In this document: positions 42,010 through 52,005 of the stretch, in pieces
Position numbering within the stretch: position 1 is the first letter of the stretch
How the letters are laid out: each line of letters begins with the position of its first letter
DNA from: Marisediminitalea lipolytica
Lineage (GTDB): Bacteria > Pseudomonadota > Gammaproteobacteria > Enterobacterales > Alteromonadaceae
Length of the DNA: 64,000 nucleotides
Direction of reading: 5' to 3'
NCBI RefSeq assembly: GCF_001758465.1
Contig: NZ_MJIC01000015.1
Coordinates: forward strand, 1 to 64,000
Translations under genes and position numbers: made by a program
Notes under the pieces: model-generated
What the model was told of the DNA's origin: nothing
Seen by the model: only the letters and a program-made list of their open reading frames with translations
Database searches by the model: none

Positions 42010-43101
42010 TTACTCCTCGTTCACGCTGCTATGTTCCACGTGAAACATTTTTTTGTCTTTATATTTATTTACGAATTCAAGTTGCTCCAGCTCTATGGCT
42101 GTCACAAACACTTGCGTTTGCGTTTCGAGCAAACCATCAATGAATCGTTCTCTTTTTTCTGCATCTAACTCAGCACCAATATCATCAAGCAAAAAGATAC
42201 TGTGTCTGTTGGTTTCCAGCGTAAACAGTTTGGTTTGCGCTAGCTGTAATGCTGCCACGGCCATTCTTAGTTGACCGCGCGATAGTACTTCCTGGGCTTG
42301 GTTTTTGTTCACCTTAAAACGCAAATCTGCTTTATGCGGTCCCGCAGAGGTATATCCAATTTTTCTATCGTAAGGCAGTTTCTTGTGCAGAGCCTGCAAC
42401 AATTCACTGTCTTTTTCCCAGCCCCTATAATACGAAATTTCCACGGAAAACTCAGGTAGAAATTGCAAACAAGTGCTTTCAAATATTGGCACTAACCGCG
42501 TCACGTAATCGCTGCGTAGGGCATCTATACGCTCCCCTAACGAGACTAATTGTTGATCCCAGTAATCCGTATTATGTTGAGCTGATTGTCCATTATAGTC
42601 CTTTAGCAGCGCATTGCGATGCTTAAGTACCTTACTGTAGTTTTTAATTAACTCAGAATAAGATTGTTCCACGTGGAACAACCCCCAATCGCAAAATCGT
42701 CTTCGCTCAGATGGCGAACCAATCACTAAATCGGTACTTTGCGGCGTAAATAACTGTATCGGCAGTAAGCTAACTAAATCACTTAGACGCTTAAAATGTT
42801 CGCCATTCACACTACATTTAAACTGTTCGCCGATACCTCTGGATAAACCAATTCGGAATTCCTTATCATCATCGTTTTTACAGCTGGCGAAGATAGTGAA
42901 AGCATCGTTATCGTGCTTGATCACAGATTGATGTTTAGATGTCCTGAATGACCTGCCGTAGCCAAGATAATGCAACGCCTCGAGGAGAGACGATTTACCG
43001 CTGCCGTTTTTGCCGGTGATAATGCTCAGGGATGGTGAGGGACTGAATTGTACAGATTCGAAGTTTCGAAACTTAGTCAGCTGTACCTTATTCAAAATCA
43101 T
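42010..43101 (-). CDS. recF: Recombination mediator RecF
   Basis: RecF (363 residues; E. coli 357) helps load RecA at gaps and supports restart of blocked forks. It has an SMC-like ATPase with Walker A GKNGSGKSSLLEAL, the signature LSRGQLRMAVAALQLAQ and Walker B FLLDDIGAELD. I chose the start MILNKVQLTKFRNFESVQF; the 22 residues of open frame upstream are not family sequence. Two parS-like palindromes fall inside it, one encoding the C-terminal MFHVEH. Confidence 0.96.
   Translation of the reverse strand: MILNKVQLTKFRNFESVQFSPSPSLSIITGKNGSGKSSLLEALHYLGYGRSFRTSKHQSVIKHDNDAFTIFASCKNDDDKEFRIGLSRGIGEQFKCSVNGEHFKRLSDLVSLLPIQLFTPQSTDLVIGSPSERRRFCDWGLFHVEQSYSELIKNYSKVLKHRNALLKDYNGQSAQHNTDYWDQQLVSLGERIDALRSDYVTRLVPIFESTCLQFLPEFSVEISYYRGWEKDSELLQALHKKLPYDRKIGYTSAGPHKADLRFKVNKNQAQEVLSRGQLRMAVAALQLAQTKLFTLETNRHSIFLLDDIGAELDAEKRERFIDGLLETQTQVFVTAIELEQLEFVNKYKDKKMFHVEHSSVNEE
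42032..42047. promoter_or_regulatory. parS-like centromere site 1
   Basis: TGTTCCACGTGAAACA is a full match to the classical 16 bp parS sequence bound by ParB. It lies in the 3' end of recF, about 14 kb from parAB. Confidence 0.85.
42665..42680. promoter_or_regulatory. parS-like centromere site 2
   Basis: TGTTCCACGTGGAACA, a perfect palindrome differing by one base from the first site, is inside recF 633 bp away. Two sites this close suggest a ParB-loading cluster. Confidence 0.8.
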
Positions 43102-43156
43102 AAAAGCGAACTTAACGTCAAAATGACATAAAAATGCAGGGGTTAAAATCAACAAT

Positions 43157-43176
43157 GCCGAATACAAGTATTCGGC
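43157..43176 (-). terminator. Hairpin between dnaN and recF
   Basis: A perfect 9 bp stem GCCGAATAC / GTATTCGGC (43157-43165, 43168-43176) lies in the 109 bp dnaN-recF gap. No long T run follows on the minus strand, so it is more likely an attenuator or an mRNA processing site than a full terminator. Confidence 0.5.
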
Positions 43177-43210
43177 AATTGGTGAAAACGTCTAATAGCA
43201 GGCAAATAAA

Positions 43211-44314
43211 TTACAACCGCATCGGCATAATAACGTAAAGCGCGGCACTGTCATCGGCGTCTTCTATCAGAGCGCTGGAATTAGCATCCATCAGATTTAT
43301 TTTAACATTATTTGAGCCGATTGAATTGAGCACATCAATCAGGTAAGCAACGTTAAAACCGATCTCCAGCGAATCGCCCTGATAGTCGATATCAACAATT
43401 TCTTCAGCTTCTTCCTGCTCTGGGTTATTCGCGGTAATTTTTAACTCGCCCGAAGAGATGTTTAACCGAACACCACGAAACTTCTCGTTAGACAAAATAG
43501 CGGCACGGGAGAAAGCATCTTTCAAAATATCTTTGCGAGCTAAAATGACTTTATCACCGTCTTTTGGCAAGACCCGACGATAATCAGGGAAACGGCCATC
43601 AACCAATTTACTGGTAAAAATAAAATCGCTTGAGAACATTCTGATATGGTTAGCACCAATTTGAATCTTCAGTAGCTTTTCGTCGTCTTCGATTAAACGA
43701 GAAATTTCCAGTACACCTTTACGAGGAATAATGACCTGGCGAGCAGGCAATGCCGCAGCGGTGTAATCCAGTCGACACAAGGCCAGACGATGGCCGTCTG
43801 TTGCGACAGTTCTTACCAGGTTCTCTTCGGTTTCCAGAGACATACCGTTGAGGTAATAACGAACGTCCTGCTGCGCCATAGAAAAATGAACACTATCTAT
43901 CAGACGCTTGAGATTGCTACCGGAAACTTCAAATTCGACTTCGCCTTCCCAATCTTCGAGATTAGGGTAATCGCTGGCAGAAAGCGTAGATAAAGTGTAG
44001 CGACCACGGCCTGCGCGAATAACCGCTTTATTGCCGTCCAGGGAAAAATTGATTTCAGTACCGTCAGATAAACCACGACAGATATCAAACAACTTTTTGG
44101 CAGGAACGGTAATCTCACCTTCGGCAAAATCCCCTTCCAATTGAGTACTGGAAATGAGTTCTACCTCTAAATCAGTACCCGTTAACCATAGTGCGCCTTC
44201 ACTAACCTTAATTAAAACGTTAGATAATATCGGCAGGGTGTGTCGTCTCTCTACGGCCCCAGATACGAGTTGTAGTGGTTGTAAAAAGTTTTCCCGGCTG
44301 ATGGTAAAGTTCAT
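43211..44314 (-). CDS. dnaN: DNA polymerase III beta clamp DnaN
   Basis: The sliding clamp (367 residues; E. coli 366) encircles DNA and tethers polymerase III. It begins MNFTISRENFLQPLQLVSGAVERRHTLPILSNV and ends with the conserved peptide-binding tail YVIMPMRL. It is 31 bp downstream of dnaA and presumably co-transcribed. Confidence 0.98.
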   Translation of the reverse strand: MNFTISRENFLQPLQLVSGAVERRHTLPILSNVLIKVSEGALWLTGTDLEVELISSTQLEGDFAEGEITVPAKKLFDICRGLSDGTEINFSLDGNKAVIRAGRGRYTLSTLSASDYPNLEDWEGEVEFEVSGSNLKRLIDSVHFSMAQQDVRYYLNGMSLETEENLVRTVATDGHRLALCRLDYTAAALPARQVIIPRKGVLEISRLIEDDEKLLKIQIGANHIRMFSSDFIFTSKLVDGRFPDYRRVLPKDGDKVILARKDILKDAFSRAAILSNEKFRGVRLNISSGELKITANNPEQEEAEEIVDIDYQGDSLEIGFNVAYLIDVLNSIGSNNVKINLMDANSSALIEDADDSAALYVIMPMRL

Positions 44315-44345
44315 CGAATTCTTTTCTCACCTGTGTTGGTTACTA

Positions 44346-45854
44346 TTAAGAAGACAGTGTTCTTATCAAGTTCTTATAGTCTTCTTTTATATCATGACTT
44401 TCTTCTTTTAGCTGCTCTATTTTACGGCATGCGTGGAGCACTGTCGTGTGATCTCTGCCACCAAATAAATTGCCCAATTCCGGCAAACTATGGTTGGTCA
44501 GTTCTTTGGCTAATGCCATGGCAACCTGACGAGGCCGAGCTACGCTACGACTCCTGCGTTTTGAGAGAATATCAGATACTTTGATTTTATAATAATCAGC
44601 AACGGTTTTTTGAATATTGTCTACGGTAACCAACTTTTCCTGCAGCGCAAGAAGATCCCGTAGTGCTTCACGGACAAAATCGATAGTAATAGGCCGCCCG
44701 GTAAAGTTGGCGTTAGCAATAACGCGATTGAGTGCACCTTCCAGCTCACGAACATTAGACCGTAAGCGTTTAGCAATAAAGAAGGCAACCTCGTTGGGTA
44801 ACTGAATATTATTTTCTGCCGCTTTACGCATTAAAATGGCAACCCGGGTTTCTAATTCCGGTGGCTCAATCGCTATAGTTAAACCCCAGCCAAAACGGGA
44901 CTTCAACCGATCCTCTACCCCGTCTATTTCTTTTGGGTAGCGATCCGAGGTAAGAATGATCTGCTGATTACCTTCTAACAAAGCGTTAAAGGTATGGAAG
45001 AATTCTTCCTGAGAGCGTTCTTTATTAGCAAAAAACTGAATATCATCGATAAGTAAGGCATCAACAGAACGATAGAACCGCTTAAAGTCCTCAATAGCGT
45101 TATTCTGCAATGCTTTTACCATATCCTGAACAAATCGCTCAGAATGCATATAAATGATCTTAGCGTTTTGTTTAGTATTGAGGATCCCGTTACCCACTGC
45201 ATGCAGTAAGTGCGTTTTACCCAGACCAGTACCACCGTAAATAAATAGTGGGTTATATGAGCCACCGGGATTATTTGCCACCTGACTGGCCGCAGCCCGG
45301 GCTAACTGGTTAGATTTACCCTCAACAAAGTTATCAAACTGGTATGTCGGATTGATATTGCTTTTATGGCTCACCCCTTCCGGGATCGGGATCACCTTAT
45401 TTACCGTTTGATTGACCACCGGCGGCTGACTGACAGTAGCACGAACCGCTGGTTTTTCGACCGCGGGTGTACTATGACTGGTGAAATTAGGCGCTGGCGG
45501 CTGCTGTTCCACAGGTGGCGGTGTAGAAACCGGTGAGGATCCGCGCAATGATCCTCTGTTCGGATCGAATTGGGGATCACTGGCAACACTGTTTGTATGA
45601 ACCGCCGCACTACGCCGCTGAACAACCTCGAAACGCAGCTGTGGCGCTTGCTGGCCAGCACTGAACTCAACAAAGAGTTGATTGATCTTGTCGCGGTACT
45701 TCTCTCTTACCCAATCCAAAATGAATCGATTCGGAGCATAAAGTGTTACAGCATCCTGATTTTGTTCTGACGTTAGTGGTCTTATCCACATAACAAACTG
45801 CTGTGTAGGGAGTTCCTGACGCAAACGCTCCAGGCACTGATTCCATAAAGACAT
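44346..45854 (-). CDS. dnaA: Replication initiator DnaA
   Basis: DnaA (502 residues; E. coli 467) binds DnaA boxes and melts oriC. Domain I starts [20 protein letters not shown]. Domain II is a long Pro/Val-rich linker (about 90-165), longer than in E. coli. Domain III is the AAA+ ATPase with [13 protein letters not shown] and LLIDDIQFF. Domain IV ends with the DNA-binding signature [15 protein letters not shown]. The start at 45854 fits the family; a frame running back to 45953 is not coding. A perfect DnaA box TTATCCACA (45782-45790) lies inside the 5' end of the gene. Confidence 0.98.
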   Translation of the reverse strand: MSLWNQCLERLRQELPTQQFVMWIRPLTSEQNQDAVTLYAPNRFILDWVREKYRDKINQLFVEFSAGQQAPQLRFEVVQRRSAAVHTNSVASDPQFDPNRGSLRGSSPVSTPPPVEQQPPAPNFTSHSTPAVEKPAVRATVSQPPVVNQTVNKVIPIPEGVSHKSNINPTYQFDNFVEGKSNQLARAAASQVANNPGGSYNPLFIYGGTGLGKTHLLHAVGNGILNTKQNAKIIYMHSERFVQDMVKALQNNAIEDFKRFYRSVDALLIDDIQFFANKERSQEEFFHTFNALLEGNQQIILTSDRYPKEIDGVEDRLKSRFGWGLTIAIEPPELETRVAILMRKAAENNIQLPNEVAFFIAKRLRSNVRELEGALNRVIANANFTGRPITIDFVREALRDLLALQEKLVTVDNIQKTVADYYKIKVSDILSKRRSRSVARPRQVAMALAKELTNHSLPELGNLFGGRDHTTVLHACRKIEQLKEESHDIKEDYKNLIRTLSS

Positions 45855-45989
45855 CTTATTATTATGCTCCGTAATGGCTCGAGGCCTTATTTTTATTATT
45901 ATTGTTATTGTTTTATATTGAGTAAAAAAGCGGCGGCTGGCTTTAGGTAACAAACCGACAGAAAATGGGTAAATTGACAGTAATCAGCT

Positions 45990-46245
45990 GATCGACCATT
46001 TAGCTTGTGGATTATCTTACTTATTCGATCCAAAGTAAATCGGGATCACGAAAAAAGCCCATCGAAAAAACCTTAATATAATGTTTATAAAGGAAAAAAC
46101 ATAAAGCTATAACGAGATCTCAATAGCGTGATCAAGGATCCTGTATAGGCGATCAGTAACCGATCATATGCTTGACAAAGCTAATTTTTGGTGGATCCAA
46201 CGATAAACTGTGGATAAATATTATTTATGAAAAAATTTATTCACA
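45990..46245. promoter_or_regulatory. dnaA-rpmH intergenic region with DnaA boxes and GATC cluster
   Basis: The 569 bp between dnaA and rpmH carries nine GATC sites between 45990 and 46196 and a tenth at 46333. There is a perfect DnaA box TGTGGATAA (46209-46217), a consensus TTATTCACA (46237-46245) and a near match TGTGGATTA (46005-46013). It must hold the dnaA promoter. It may be autoregulated by DnaA and Dam/SeqA, or be a secondary origin-like element. Confidence 0.7.
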
Positions 46246-46315
46246 GCACAAAATAAAATAATCCGGTGTTCTGGCGGATTTTTAATATTTATAAGGGGTT
46301 TAAATGCCTTTGCCA

Positions 46316-46344
46316 TTGACATCGCCCTAAGAGATCTCTAGAAT
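46316..46344 (+). promoter_or_regulatory. rpmH promoter
   Basis: A consensus -35 TTGACA (46316-46321) and -10 TAGAAT (46339-46344) with a 17 bp spacer lie about 80 bp upstream of rpmH. Confidence 0.85.
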
Positions 46345-46423
46345 TCAGCGTCCTTTTGTAGCGCGTCTATTATTGGGCAGTTACAATAAGTATGTTTAAC
46401 CACGTAAAAGTGAGACTTTGGTC

Positions 46424-46558
46424 ATGAAAAGAACGTTTCAACCGAGTAACCTAAAGCGTAAACGCTCTCACGGTTTCCGTGCTCGTATGGCGACTAAAAA
46501 CGGTCGTAAAGTACTAGCCGCTCGCCGTGCAAAGGGTCGTGCTCGCCTTTCTGCTTAA
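46424..46558 (+). CDS. rpmH: Ribosomal protein L34
   Basis: L34 (44 residues) starts [20 protein letters not shown] and ends GRARLSA, an almost invariant sequence. It is a small basic protein of the 50S subunit. It is divergent from dnaA and heads the rpmH-rnpA-yidD-yidC run. Confidence 0.97.
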   Translation: MKRTFQPSNLKRKRSHGFRARMATKNGRKVLAARRAKGRARLSA

Positions 46559-46573
46559 TGGTATTTACCAAAA

Positions 46574-46933
46574 GTGGGCGAAAACCAGTTTTCCCGGGAG
46601 TTAAGGCTTCTTACTCCCTCCCACTTTACCTATGTTTTTGATAACGCTACTCCTGCAGTATCACCGTGTTTTACGGTTCTCGCCAGACATAATCAGCTAA
46701 ACCATCCTCGTATTGGCATAACTTTAGCCAAAAAACGCATTCGCAAAGCGAACCAGCGCAACCGTATTAAACGCTTAATTCGCGAAAGCTTTCGACATCG
46801 CGCACAACAGCTACCCAGTATCGATATTATCGTGGTTGGTAAAACCGGCGCCGATAAACTGTCGAATGAAGAAGTCTTTGTCACGTTGGAAAAGTTATGG
46901 AAAAAGCTCGAAAAGCGCTGCACTACGGGCTAA
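46574..46933 (+). CDS. rnpA: Ribonuclease P protein component RnpA
   Basis: RnpA (119 residues, as in E. coli) assists RNase P RNA in maturing tRNA 5' ends. The conserved basic RNR helix is visible as [18 protein letters not shown]. It starts at a GTG, 15 bp after rpmH, and overlaps yidD by 37 bp. Confidence 0.95.
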   Translation: MGENQFSRELRLLTPSHFTYVFDNATPAVSPCFTVLARHNQLNHPRIGITLAKKRIRKANQRNRIKRLIRESFRHRAQQLPSIDIIVVGKTGADKLSNEEVFVTLEKLWKKLEKRCTTG

Positions 46934-47169
46934 TTGCACTGCCTCTGGGACTTATTTACTTTTACCGGTTATTTATCTCACCGGTGCTCGGCCAGCGTTG
47001 TCGCTTTCATCCAAGTTGTTCGGTTTATGCATTAAATGCATTAAAATCGCACGGATTGCTAATTGGCGGTTGGTTATCTATCAAACGCATATTAAAATGC
47101 CACCCTTTGCACCCTGGCGGATACGATCCGGTACCCGAACATAAACAAGACAATAAACACTCAAATTAA
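46897..47169 (+). CDS. yidD: Membrane protein insertion efficiency factor YidD
   Basis: YidD (90 residues) is a small inner-membrane-associated factor that helps YidC-dependent insertion. The cysteine-containing block [18 protein letters not shown] is the family hallmark, as is [13 protein letters not shown]. It overlaps rnpA and ends 11 bp before yidC, so all three are coupled. Confidence 0.95.
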   Translation: MEKARKALHYGLIALPLGLIYFYRLFISPVLGQRCRFHPSCSVYALNALKSHGLLIGGWLSIKRILKCHPLHPGGYDPVPEHKQDNKHSN

Positions 47170-47180
47170 AAGAGACCAGT

Positions 47181-48845
47181 ATGGAATCGCAACGAAGTAT
47201 TCTGATTATTGCCTTAGCATTTGTTAGTTATTTGCTTTGGCAACAATGGCATGAAGCCTATGGACCACAACCTGTGCAGCCTGTATCACAGGACATGGCT
47301 GATAGCGTACCCGCAGGCGTACCTTCAGCCTCCCCGGTAACCACGGCCAACGGCACTGACGAAGATGTCCCTGTTGCGGTAAGTGACACATTGCCGCAGG
47401 CGACAGCGTCTAACAACACACAACAAAGTATTTCGGTTAAAACCGATACGCTGAATGTTGTTATCAGCCTGGTGGGCGGTGACGTTATCCATGCGGACCT
47501 GGTCAAATTTCCAGTGACTCAGGGTTCTGATGAACCTTTTAGCTTATTACGTGCAAACAATGGTCTTTATGTTGCGCAAAGTGGTTTAGTCGGTGCAAAC
47601 GGTCCGGATGGCAGCCCTCAGGGACGTCCGTTATATCAGGCCGCGGCATCTTCTTATGAACTTACCGGCGACACCCTGCAAGTGCCAATTACCTGGTCTA
47701 GCAATGACGGTATCAGCGTTACCAAAACCTTTATCTTCACCCGTGACCACAACGATGTAAAAGTTAGCTACACCATTACTAACAACTCTGGTCAGACTGC
47801 GCAGTTCCAGCAATATGCTCAGCTTAAGCAAACCACTGCCGAGCAAAAAGGCGGCAACATGTTTATGCCAACCTATCGCGGTGCGGCATTTGGTACAGCA
47901 GATGATCGTTACAATAAATACTCTTTTGGTGATATCGAAGATGATCCGCTGCGTGAAAACACAGTGGGTGGCTGGGTAAGTATGCTGGAGCATTACTTTA
48001 TTTCGGCCTGGGTACCGCCACAAAGTGAAACTAACTCACTGTATAGCCGCTTAGTCGGTGGTCAGTATGCCATTATTGGCTATACCGGCGAAGCAACCAG
48101 CGTAGAATCCGGCAAGGCAATTGAATTAAACAGTACACTGTATCTGGGTCCCAAGGATCAGGATAAGCTGGAACAACTGGCTCGCGGTTTGGATCTAACG
48201 GTTGATTACGGCGTGCTATGGTGGATATCCAAGCCGCTGTTTGGCTTACTTAAGTTCCTTCACGGTCTGGTAGGCAACTGGGGCTTAGCCATTATCCTGA
48301 TTACGATTATTGTTAAGGGTGCCATGTACTGGCTAACCAAAAAGCAATACGAATCAATGGCTAAAATGCGTAATCTGGCACCTAAGATGCAGCAGCTGAA
48401 AGACCGGTTTGGCGATGATCGTCAAAAAATGTCTCAGGCCATGATGGAGCTTTACAAGAAGGAAAAGGTGAACCCGATGGGTGGCTGCTTCCCGCTTCTG
48501 CTGCAAATGCCAATCTTCCTGGCCCTTTACTGGGTACTGCTGGAAAGTGTGGAATTACGTCACGCTGACTTTATTCTGTGGATCACTGACCTGTCGGTAA
48601 TGGACCCTTACTTCGTATTACCGGTATTAACAGGTGCAAGTATGTGGATGCTGCAAAAGCTGCAACCCACTACCATGACCGACCCGATGCAGCAAAAAAT
48701 CATGCAATGGATGCCAGTAGCAATGAGTATCTTTTTCATCTGGTTCCCGGCCGGTCTGGTACTGTACTGGTTTATCAGTAACGTGATTACCCTGGTGCAG
48801 GCGAAAATGATTTATGCCTCAATGGAAAAGCGCGGCATTAAGTAA
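47181..48845 (+). CDS. yidC: Membrane protein insertase YidC
   Basis: YidC (554 residues; E. coli 548) inserts and folds inner-membrane proteins alone or with Sec. An N-terminal helix (residues 5-20) precedes a large periplasmic beta-domain (about 60-340). The conserved C-terminal five-helix core begins near 355 with WGLAIILITIIVKGAMYWLT and contains MGGCFPLLLQMPIFLALYWVL. The C-terminus is short. Confidence 0.97.
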   Translation: MESQRSILIIALAFVSYLLWQQWHEAYGPQPVQPVSQDMADSVPAGVPSASPVTTANGTDEDVPVAVSDTLPQATASNNTQQSISVKTDTLNVVISLVGGDVIHADLVKFPVTQGSDEPFSLLRANNGLYVAQSGLVGANGPDGSPQGRPLYQAAASSYELTGDTLQVPITWSSNDGISVTKTFIFTRDHNDVKVSYTITNNSGQTAQFQQYAQLKQTTAEQKGGNMFMPTYRGAAFGTADDRYNKYSFGDIEDDPLRENTVGGWVSMLEHYFISAWVPPQSETNSLYSRLVGGQYAIIGYTGEATSVESGKAIELNSTLYLGPKDQDKLEQLARGLDLTVDYGVLWWISKPLFGLLKFLHGLVGNWGLAIILITIIVKGAMYWLTKKQYESMAKMRNLAPKMQQLKDRFGDDRQKMSQAMMELYKKEKVNPMGGCFPLLLQMPIFLALYWVLLESVELRHADFILWITDLSVMDPYFVLPVLTGASMWMLQKLQPTTMTDPMQQKIMQWMPVAMSIFFIWFPAGLVLYWFISNVITLVQAKMIYASMEKRGIK

Positions 48846-48870
48846 TTAATAACGATTTACACAAGTCTTT

Positions 48871-48895
48871 AAGCCCGCATTCATGCGGGCTTTTG
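48871..48895 (+). terminator. Terminator of the rpmH-yidC operon
   Basis: Stem AAGCCCGCAT / ATGCGGGCTT (48871-48880, 48883-48892) with a two-base loop, followed by T residues. It falls just before yajQ. Confidence 0.85.
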
Positions 48896-48914
48896 TTAAC
48901 AGGAGAGCACAACC

Positions 48915-49397
48915 ATGCCTTCATTTGATATTGTTTCAGAAATAAATATGGAAGAAGTCCGTAACGCGACGGAAAACGCCAACCGCGAACTGTCGACCCG
49001 TTTTGATTTCCGTGGTGTTGAAGCCAGCTTTGAGTACAAGGAAAAAACCGTACTGATGGCAGCCCAGGCAGAGTTCCAGTTACAACAGATGGAATCCATG
49101 TTTCGTAGCGCCTGTGCAAAACGCAATCTGGATACCTCAGCCATTGATTGTAAACCGCACACCGTAACAGGGAAGAACTACCGTCAGGTTATTGCCTTTA
49201 AAGAAGGTATTGAACAAGCTGTGGCCAAGAAAATTGTAAAACTGGTAAAAGACGCCAAAATCAAAGTACAAACTGCGATTCAGGGCGATCAGTTACGTGT
49301 CACTGGCAAAAAACGTGACGACTTACAGGAAGTCATGCAGTTGGTAAGACAAGCCGAACTCGGCCAACCTTTCCAGTTTAATAACTTCAGAGATTAA
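48915..49397 (+). CDS. yajQ: YajQ family nucleotide-binding protein
   Basis: A 160-residue YajQ/DUF520 protein; some members bind cyclic di-GMP and act with transcription factors. It starts [22 protein letters not shown] and has [10 protein letters not shown] and [22 protein letters not shown]. Two ferredoxin-like halves are expected. Its cognate ligand cannot be told from sequence. It is 17 bp upstream of mnmE. Confidence 0.93.
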   Translation: MPSFDIVSEINMEEVRNATENANRELSTRFDFRGVEASFEYKEKTVLMAAQAEFQLQQMESMFRSACAKRNLDTSAIDCKPHTVTGKNYRQVIAFKEGIEQAVAKKIVKLVKDAKIKVQTAIQGDQLRVTGKKRDDLQEVMQLVRQAELGQPFQFNNFRD

Positions 49398-49414
49398 TCG
49401 CACAGGCCGTATTT

Positions 49415-50797
49415 ATGACTATCAGCCACACCGACACCATTGTTGCACAAGCTACCCCTCCCGGACGGGGCGGCGTTGGTATTGTGAGGGTTTCCGGCCC
49501 ACTGGCGTTAACCGTGGCTGAGTCATTGCTGAGAGTTCCGCTTTCACCACGCCAGGCAACTTATACCGACTTTTATAATCGCGAGGGCGATATAATCGAT
49601 CAGGGCATCGCCATCTATTTTAACAATCCCCATTCTTTTACGGGTGAGGATGTCGTTGAATTTCAGGGCCACGGTGGACCGGTCATTATCGACATGCTGT
49701 TAGAGGCTATCCTGGCTGTACCAGGCGTTCGCCTGGCAAGACCGGGCGAGTTTAGTGAACAGGCATTCTTGAACGACAAACTGGATTTGGCCCAGGCCGA
49801 AGCCATTGCTGATTTAATTGATGCCAGTTCACAACAGGCTGCCAAAAGCGCTCTGCGGTCACTGCAAGGTGAGTTTTCGGCGCAAATAAATTATCTCAGC
49901 GAAGCGATTATTCATTTACGAATGTATGTTGAAGCTGCTATCGATTTTCCCGATGAAGAGATCGATTTCTTATCCGACGGTAAAGTCAGTAATGATCTCA
50001 CAGCTATTCTCACTCAGGTGAACAAGGTAAGAGGTCAGGCTAAACAAGGCTCCTTACTCCGTGAAGGCATGCAGGTAGTTATTGCCGGTAAGCCTAATGC
50101 CGGAAAGTCGAGTCTGCTGAACGCACTGGCCGGTCGCGAAAGTGCCATTGTTACCGATATCGCCGGTACCACTCGTGATGTACTCAAAGAACATATCCAC
50201 ATTAACGGTATGCCATTACACATTATCGATACCGCAGGCCTGCGCGACAGTCCCGATAAGGTGGAACAAATAGGCATCGCCCGCGCCTGGGAGGCTATAA
50301 ATCAGGCCGACCGGGTGCTGTTTGTGGTTGACAGTACCGAGTCACAAGCCATCGATCCTTACCTGATCTGGCCTGAATTTATGCAGCAATTACCAGCGGG
50401 TATGCCCGTTACGGTGATCCGCAATAAGGCAGATAAAACCGGTGATGATATTCAGCTTCAGCAGGTTTCATCCGCCCACGGTACCTTTACTACTATTTCG
50501 TTGTCTGCCAGCACCGGTGCCGGTGTTGATGTATTACGGGAACATCTGGCCGCCAGTATCGGACTGGATACCACCACCGAAGGTCAGTTTATTGCCCGGC
50601 GACGTCATATCGATGCTATTGATACCGCACTGGAGCACCTGCAAATTGGCGAGCAACAACTGCACGACAACCTCGCCGGCGAACTATTAGCTGAAGAACT
50701 CCGTCTTGCCCATCAGGCACTTACGGAGATTACCGGCGAATTTACCTCCGACGATCTGCTGGGGCGCATCTTTTGTTCGTTCTGTATTGGTAAATAA
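49415..50797 (+). CDS. mnmE: tRNA uridine modification GTPase MnmE
   Basis: MnmE (460 residues; E. coli 454) with MnmG installs the 5-carboxymethylaminomethyl group at U34 of certain tRNAs. The N-terminal folate-binding domain starts [21 protein letters not shown]. The G domain shows [30 protein letters not shown] and RNKADKTG. The C-terminal CIGK motif with the catalytic cysteine is intact. Its partner mnmG lies across oriC at 53525. Confidence 0.97.
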   Translation: MTISHTDTIVAQATPPGRGGVGIVRVSGPLALTVAESLLRVPLSPRQATYTDFYNREGDIIDQGIAIYFNNPHSFTGEDVVEFQGHGGPVIIDMLLEAILAVPGVRLARPGEFSEQAFLNDKLDLAQAEAIADLIDASSQQAAKSALRSLQGEFSAQINYLSEAIIHLRMYVEAAIDFPDEEIDFLSDGKVSNDLTAILTQVNKVRGQAKQGSLLREGMQVVIAGKPNAGKSSLLNALAGRESAIVTDIAGTTRDVLKEHIHINGMPLHIIDTAGLRDSPDKVEQIGIARAWEAINQADRVLFVVDSTESQAIDPYLIWPEFMQQLPAGMPVTVIRNKADKTGDDIQLQQVSSAHGTFTTISLSASTGAGVDVLREHLAASIGLDTTTEGQFIARRRHIDAIDTALEHLQIGEQQLHDNLAGELLAEELRLAHQALTEITGEFTSDDLLGRIFCSFCIGK

Positions 50798-50833
50798 CCC
50801 ATCTTATAAACCGGTAGTAAGACTAAACATATT

Positions 50834-50858
50834 ACCCGGCAGTGATTATTGCTATAAT
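50834..50858 (+). promoter_or_regulatory. Promoter of mioC-dnaT-dnaC
   Basis: An extended -10 TGCTATAAT (TATAAT at 50853-50858) lies 45 bp upstream of mioC. A -35 at standard distance is weak. Confidence 0.6.
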
Positions 50859-50902
50859 GCTGCCACTTTTGTTTAACTGCCAATTGGTTTATCCGGAGTA
50901 AT

Positions 50903-51343
50903 ATGGATCGTCACTTTACGTTACTAGTAGGTTCTGTGCTGGGTGCCAGTGAATATGTCGCTGACGCCATAGCTGAAACGCTGCGTGCCCGTGGTTATAA
51001 AGCTACCATTCTCACCCAGCCAGACATTGCCGATATTGACGAAGATTCAACCTGGTTTATTTGCACCTCAACCCATGGTGCCGGTGAGTTACCAGACAAT
51101 ATTAAGCCCTTTGCTGCACAGCTCGAAGGTGAAGACCTTAGCGACATCGAATTTTTTGTTGTGGGTCTTGGCGACAGTAGCTACGACACCTACTGCTATG
51201 GTGCTATCGCCATGGAAACGTTGTTAACCAAAGGTGGGGCTAAACTAATGGCTGAACCATTGCATATTGATGTATTACACCACCCTATTCCGGAAGATCG
51301 CGCCGTAGAATGGCTGGAACCGATCCTAGATACGCTGGACTAA
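50903..51343 (+). CDS. mioC: Flavodoxin-like protein MioC
   Basis: MioC (146 residues; E. coli 147) is an FMN-binding flavodoxin that supports biotin synthase. The FMN-phosphate loop is LLVGSVLGASEYVAD, and CTSTHGAGELPDN and GLGDSSYDTYC are the other flavin-contact loops. In E. coli mioC sits next to oriC. Here two genes separate them. dnaT starts on the next base after the stop. Confidence 0.93.
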   Translation: MDRHFTLLVGSVLGASEYVADAIAETLRARGYKATILTQPDIADIDEDSTWFICTSTHGAGELPDNIKPFAAQLEGEDLSDIEFFVVGLGDSSYDTYCYGAIAMETLLTKGGAKLMAEPLHIDVLHHPIPEDRAVEWLEPILDTLD

Positions 51344-52003
51344 ATGTTTACCCAGGCCGAACTTAATGCCCTTACCGCGCCCCTAAGCAACGCGGCAAGG
51401 GTTATTTATTGTCTGCTGCTGCGTCCGGACGCCAATAAGGACACGCTGTTGTCCAAACCCTTGCTCTATAAAGAAATCATGGCACTAATAAACGGCGATC
51501 CCCAACAGAATCCGGTTAGCCGTGGCAGGGAAATAAACCCACTAATAGACGAACTGGCCCAGGCGGGTCTGGTAACCATACCTGAATCGCTTAGTCTGGA
51601 CAGCTCATTAAACGGTAAACAGCTGTTGTTACCCTTAATAAACACCGCTAAAAGTTACCAGCCATTTCATCAACAGCATTACTCAATGCACCGCGACTGG
51701 CAGCCAGAATCCCAGCTGTTTGAAGATATCGCCAGCCTGATAGGGTTGATCGACAAAAGCTACGAAGAACAGGACATTGGCGAGTTTGTCGCCTATTGGC
51801 TGGGCAGACCTGAAGCCGTATTCAGTAATTACCAGTGGACACAAAAATTCACCTACGCCCTTAAAAACAGACGTACTGCCAAGGGCTATCAGGCAACCAA
51901 AAAAGTCGGCAATCAGGTAGTGAAAGTTGAACCTGGCATAGAAGCAGATGATAATGCCCGTAAACTTGTTGCTAAATACGCCACTAAACCGGGTAACCAT
52001 TAA
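51344..52003 (+). CDS. dnaT: Primosomal protein DnaT-like
   Basis: A 219-residue protein of the DnaT type (E. coli 179), which helps load the DnaB helicase through PriA/PriB. The C-terminal single-strand-binding segment is visible: IGEFVAYWLGRPEAVFSNYQWTQKF, then ALKNRR. The N-terminal half is a winged-helix-like region (about 1-90), where REINPLIDELAQAGLV fits a helix-wing pattern. It lies between mioC and dnaC with no gaps. Confidence 0.8.
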   Translation: MFTQAELNALTAPLSNAARVIYCLLLRPDANKDTLLSKPLLYKEIMALINGDPQQNPVSRGREINPLIDELAQAGLVTIPESLSLDSSLNGKQLLLPLINTAKSYQPFHQQHYSMHRDWQPESQLFEDIASLIGLIDKSYEEQDIGEFVAYWLGRPEAVFSNYQWTQKFTYALKNRRTAKGYQATKKVGNQVVKVEPGIEADDNARKLVAKYATKPGNH

Positions 52004-52005
52004 TC

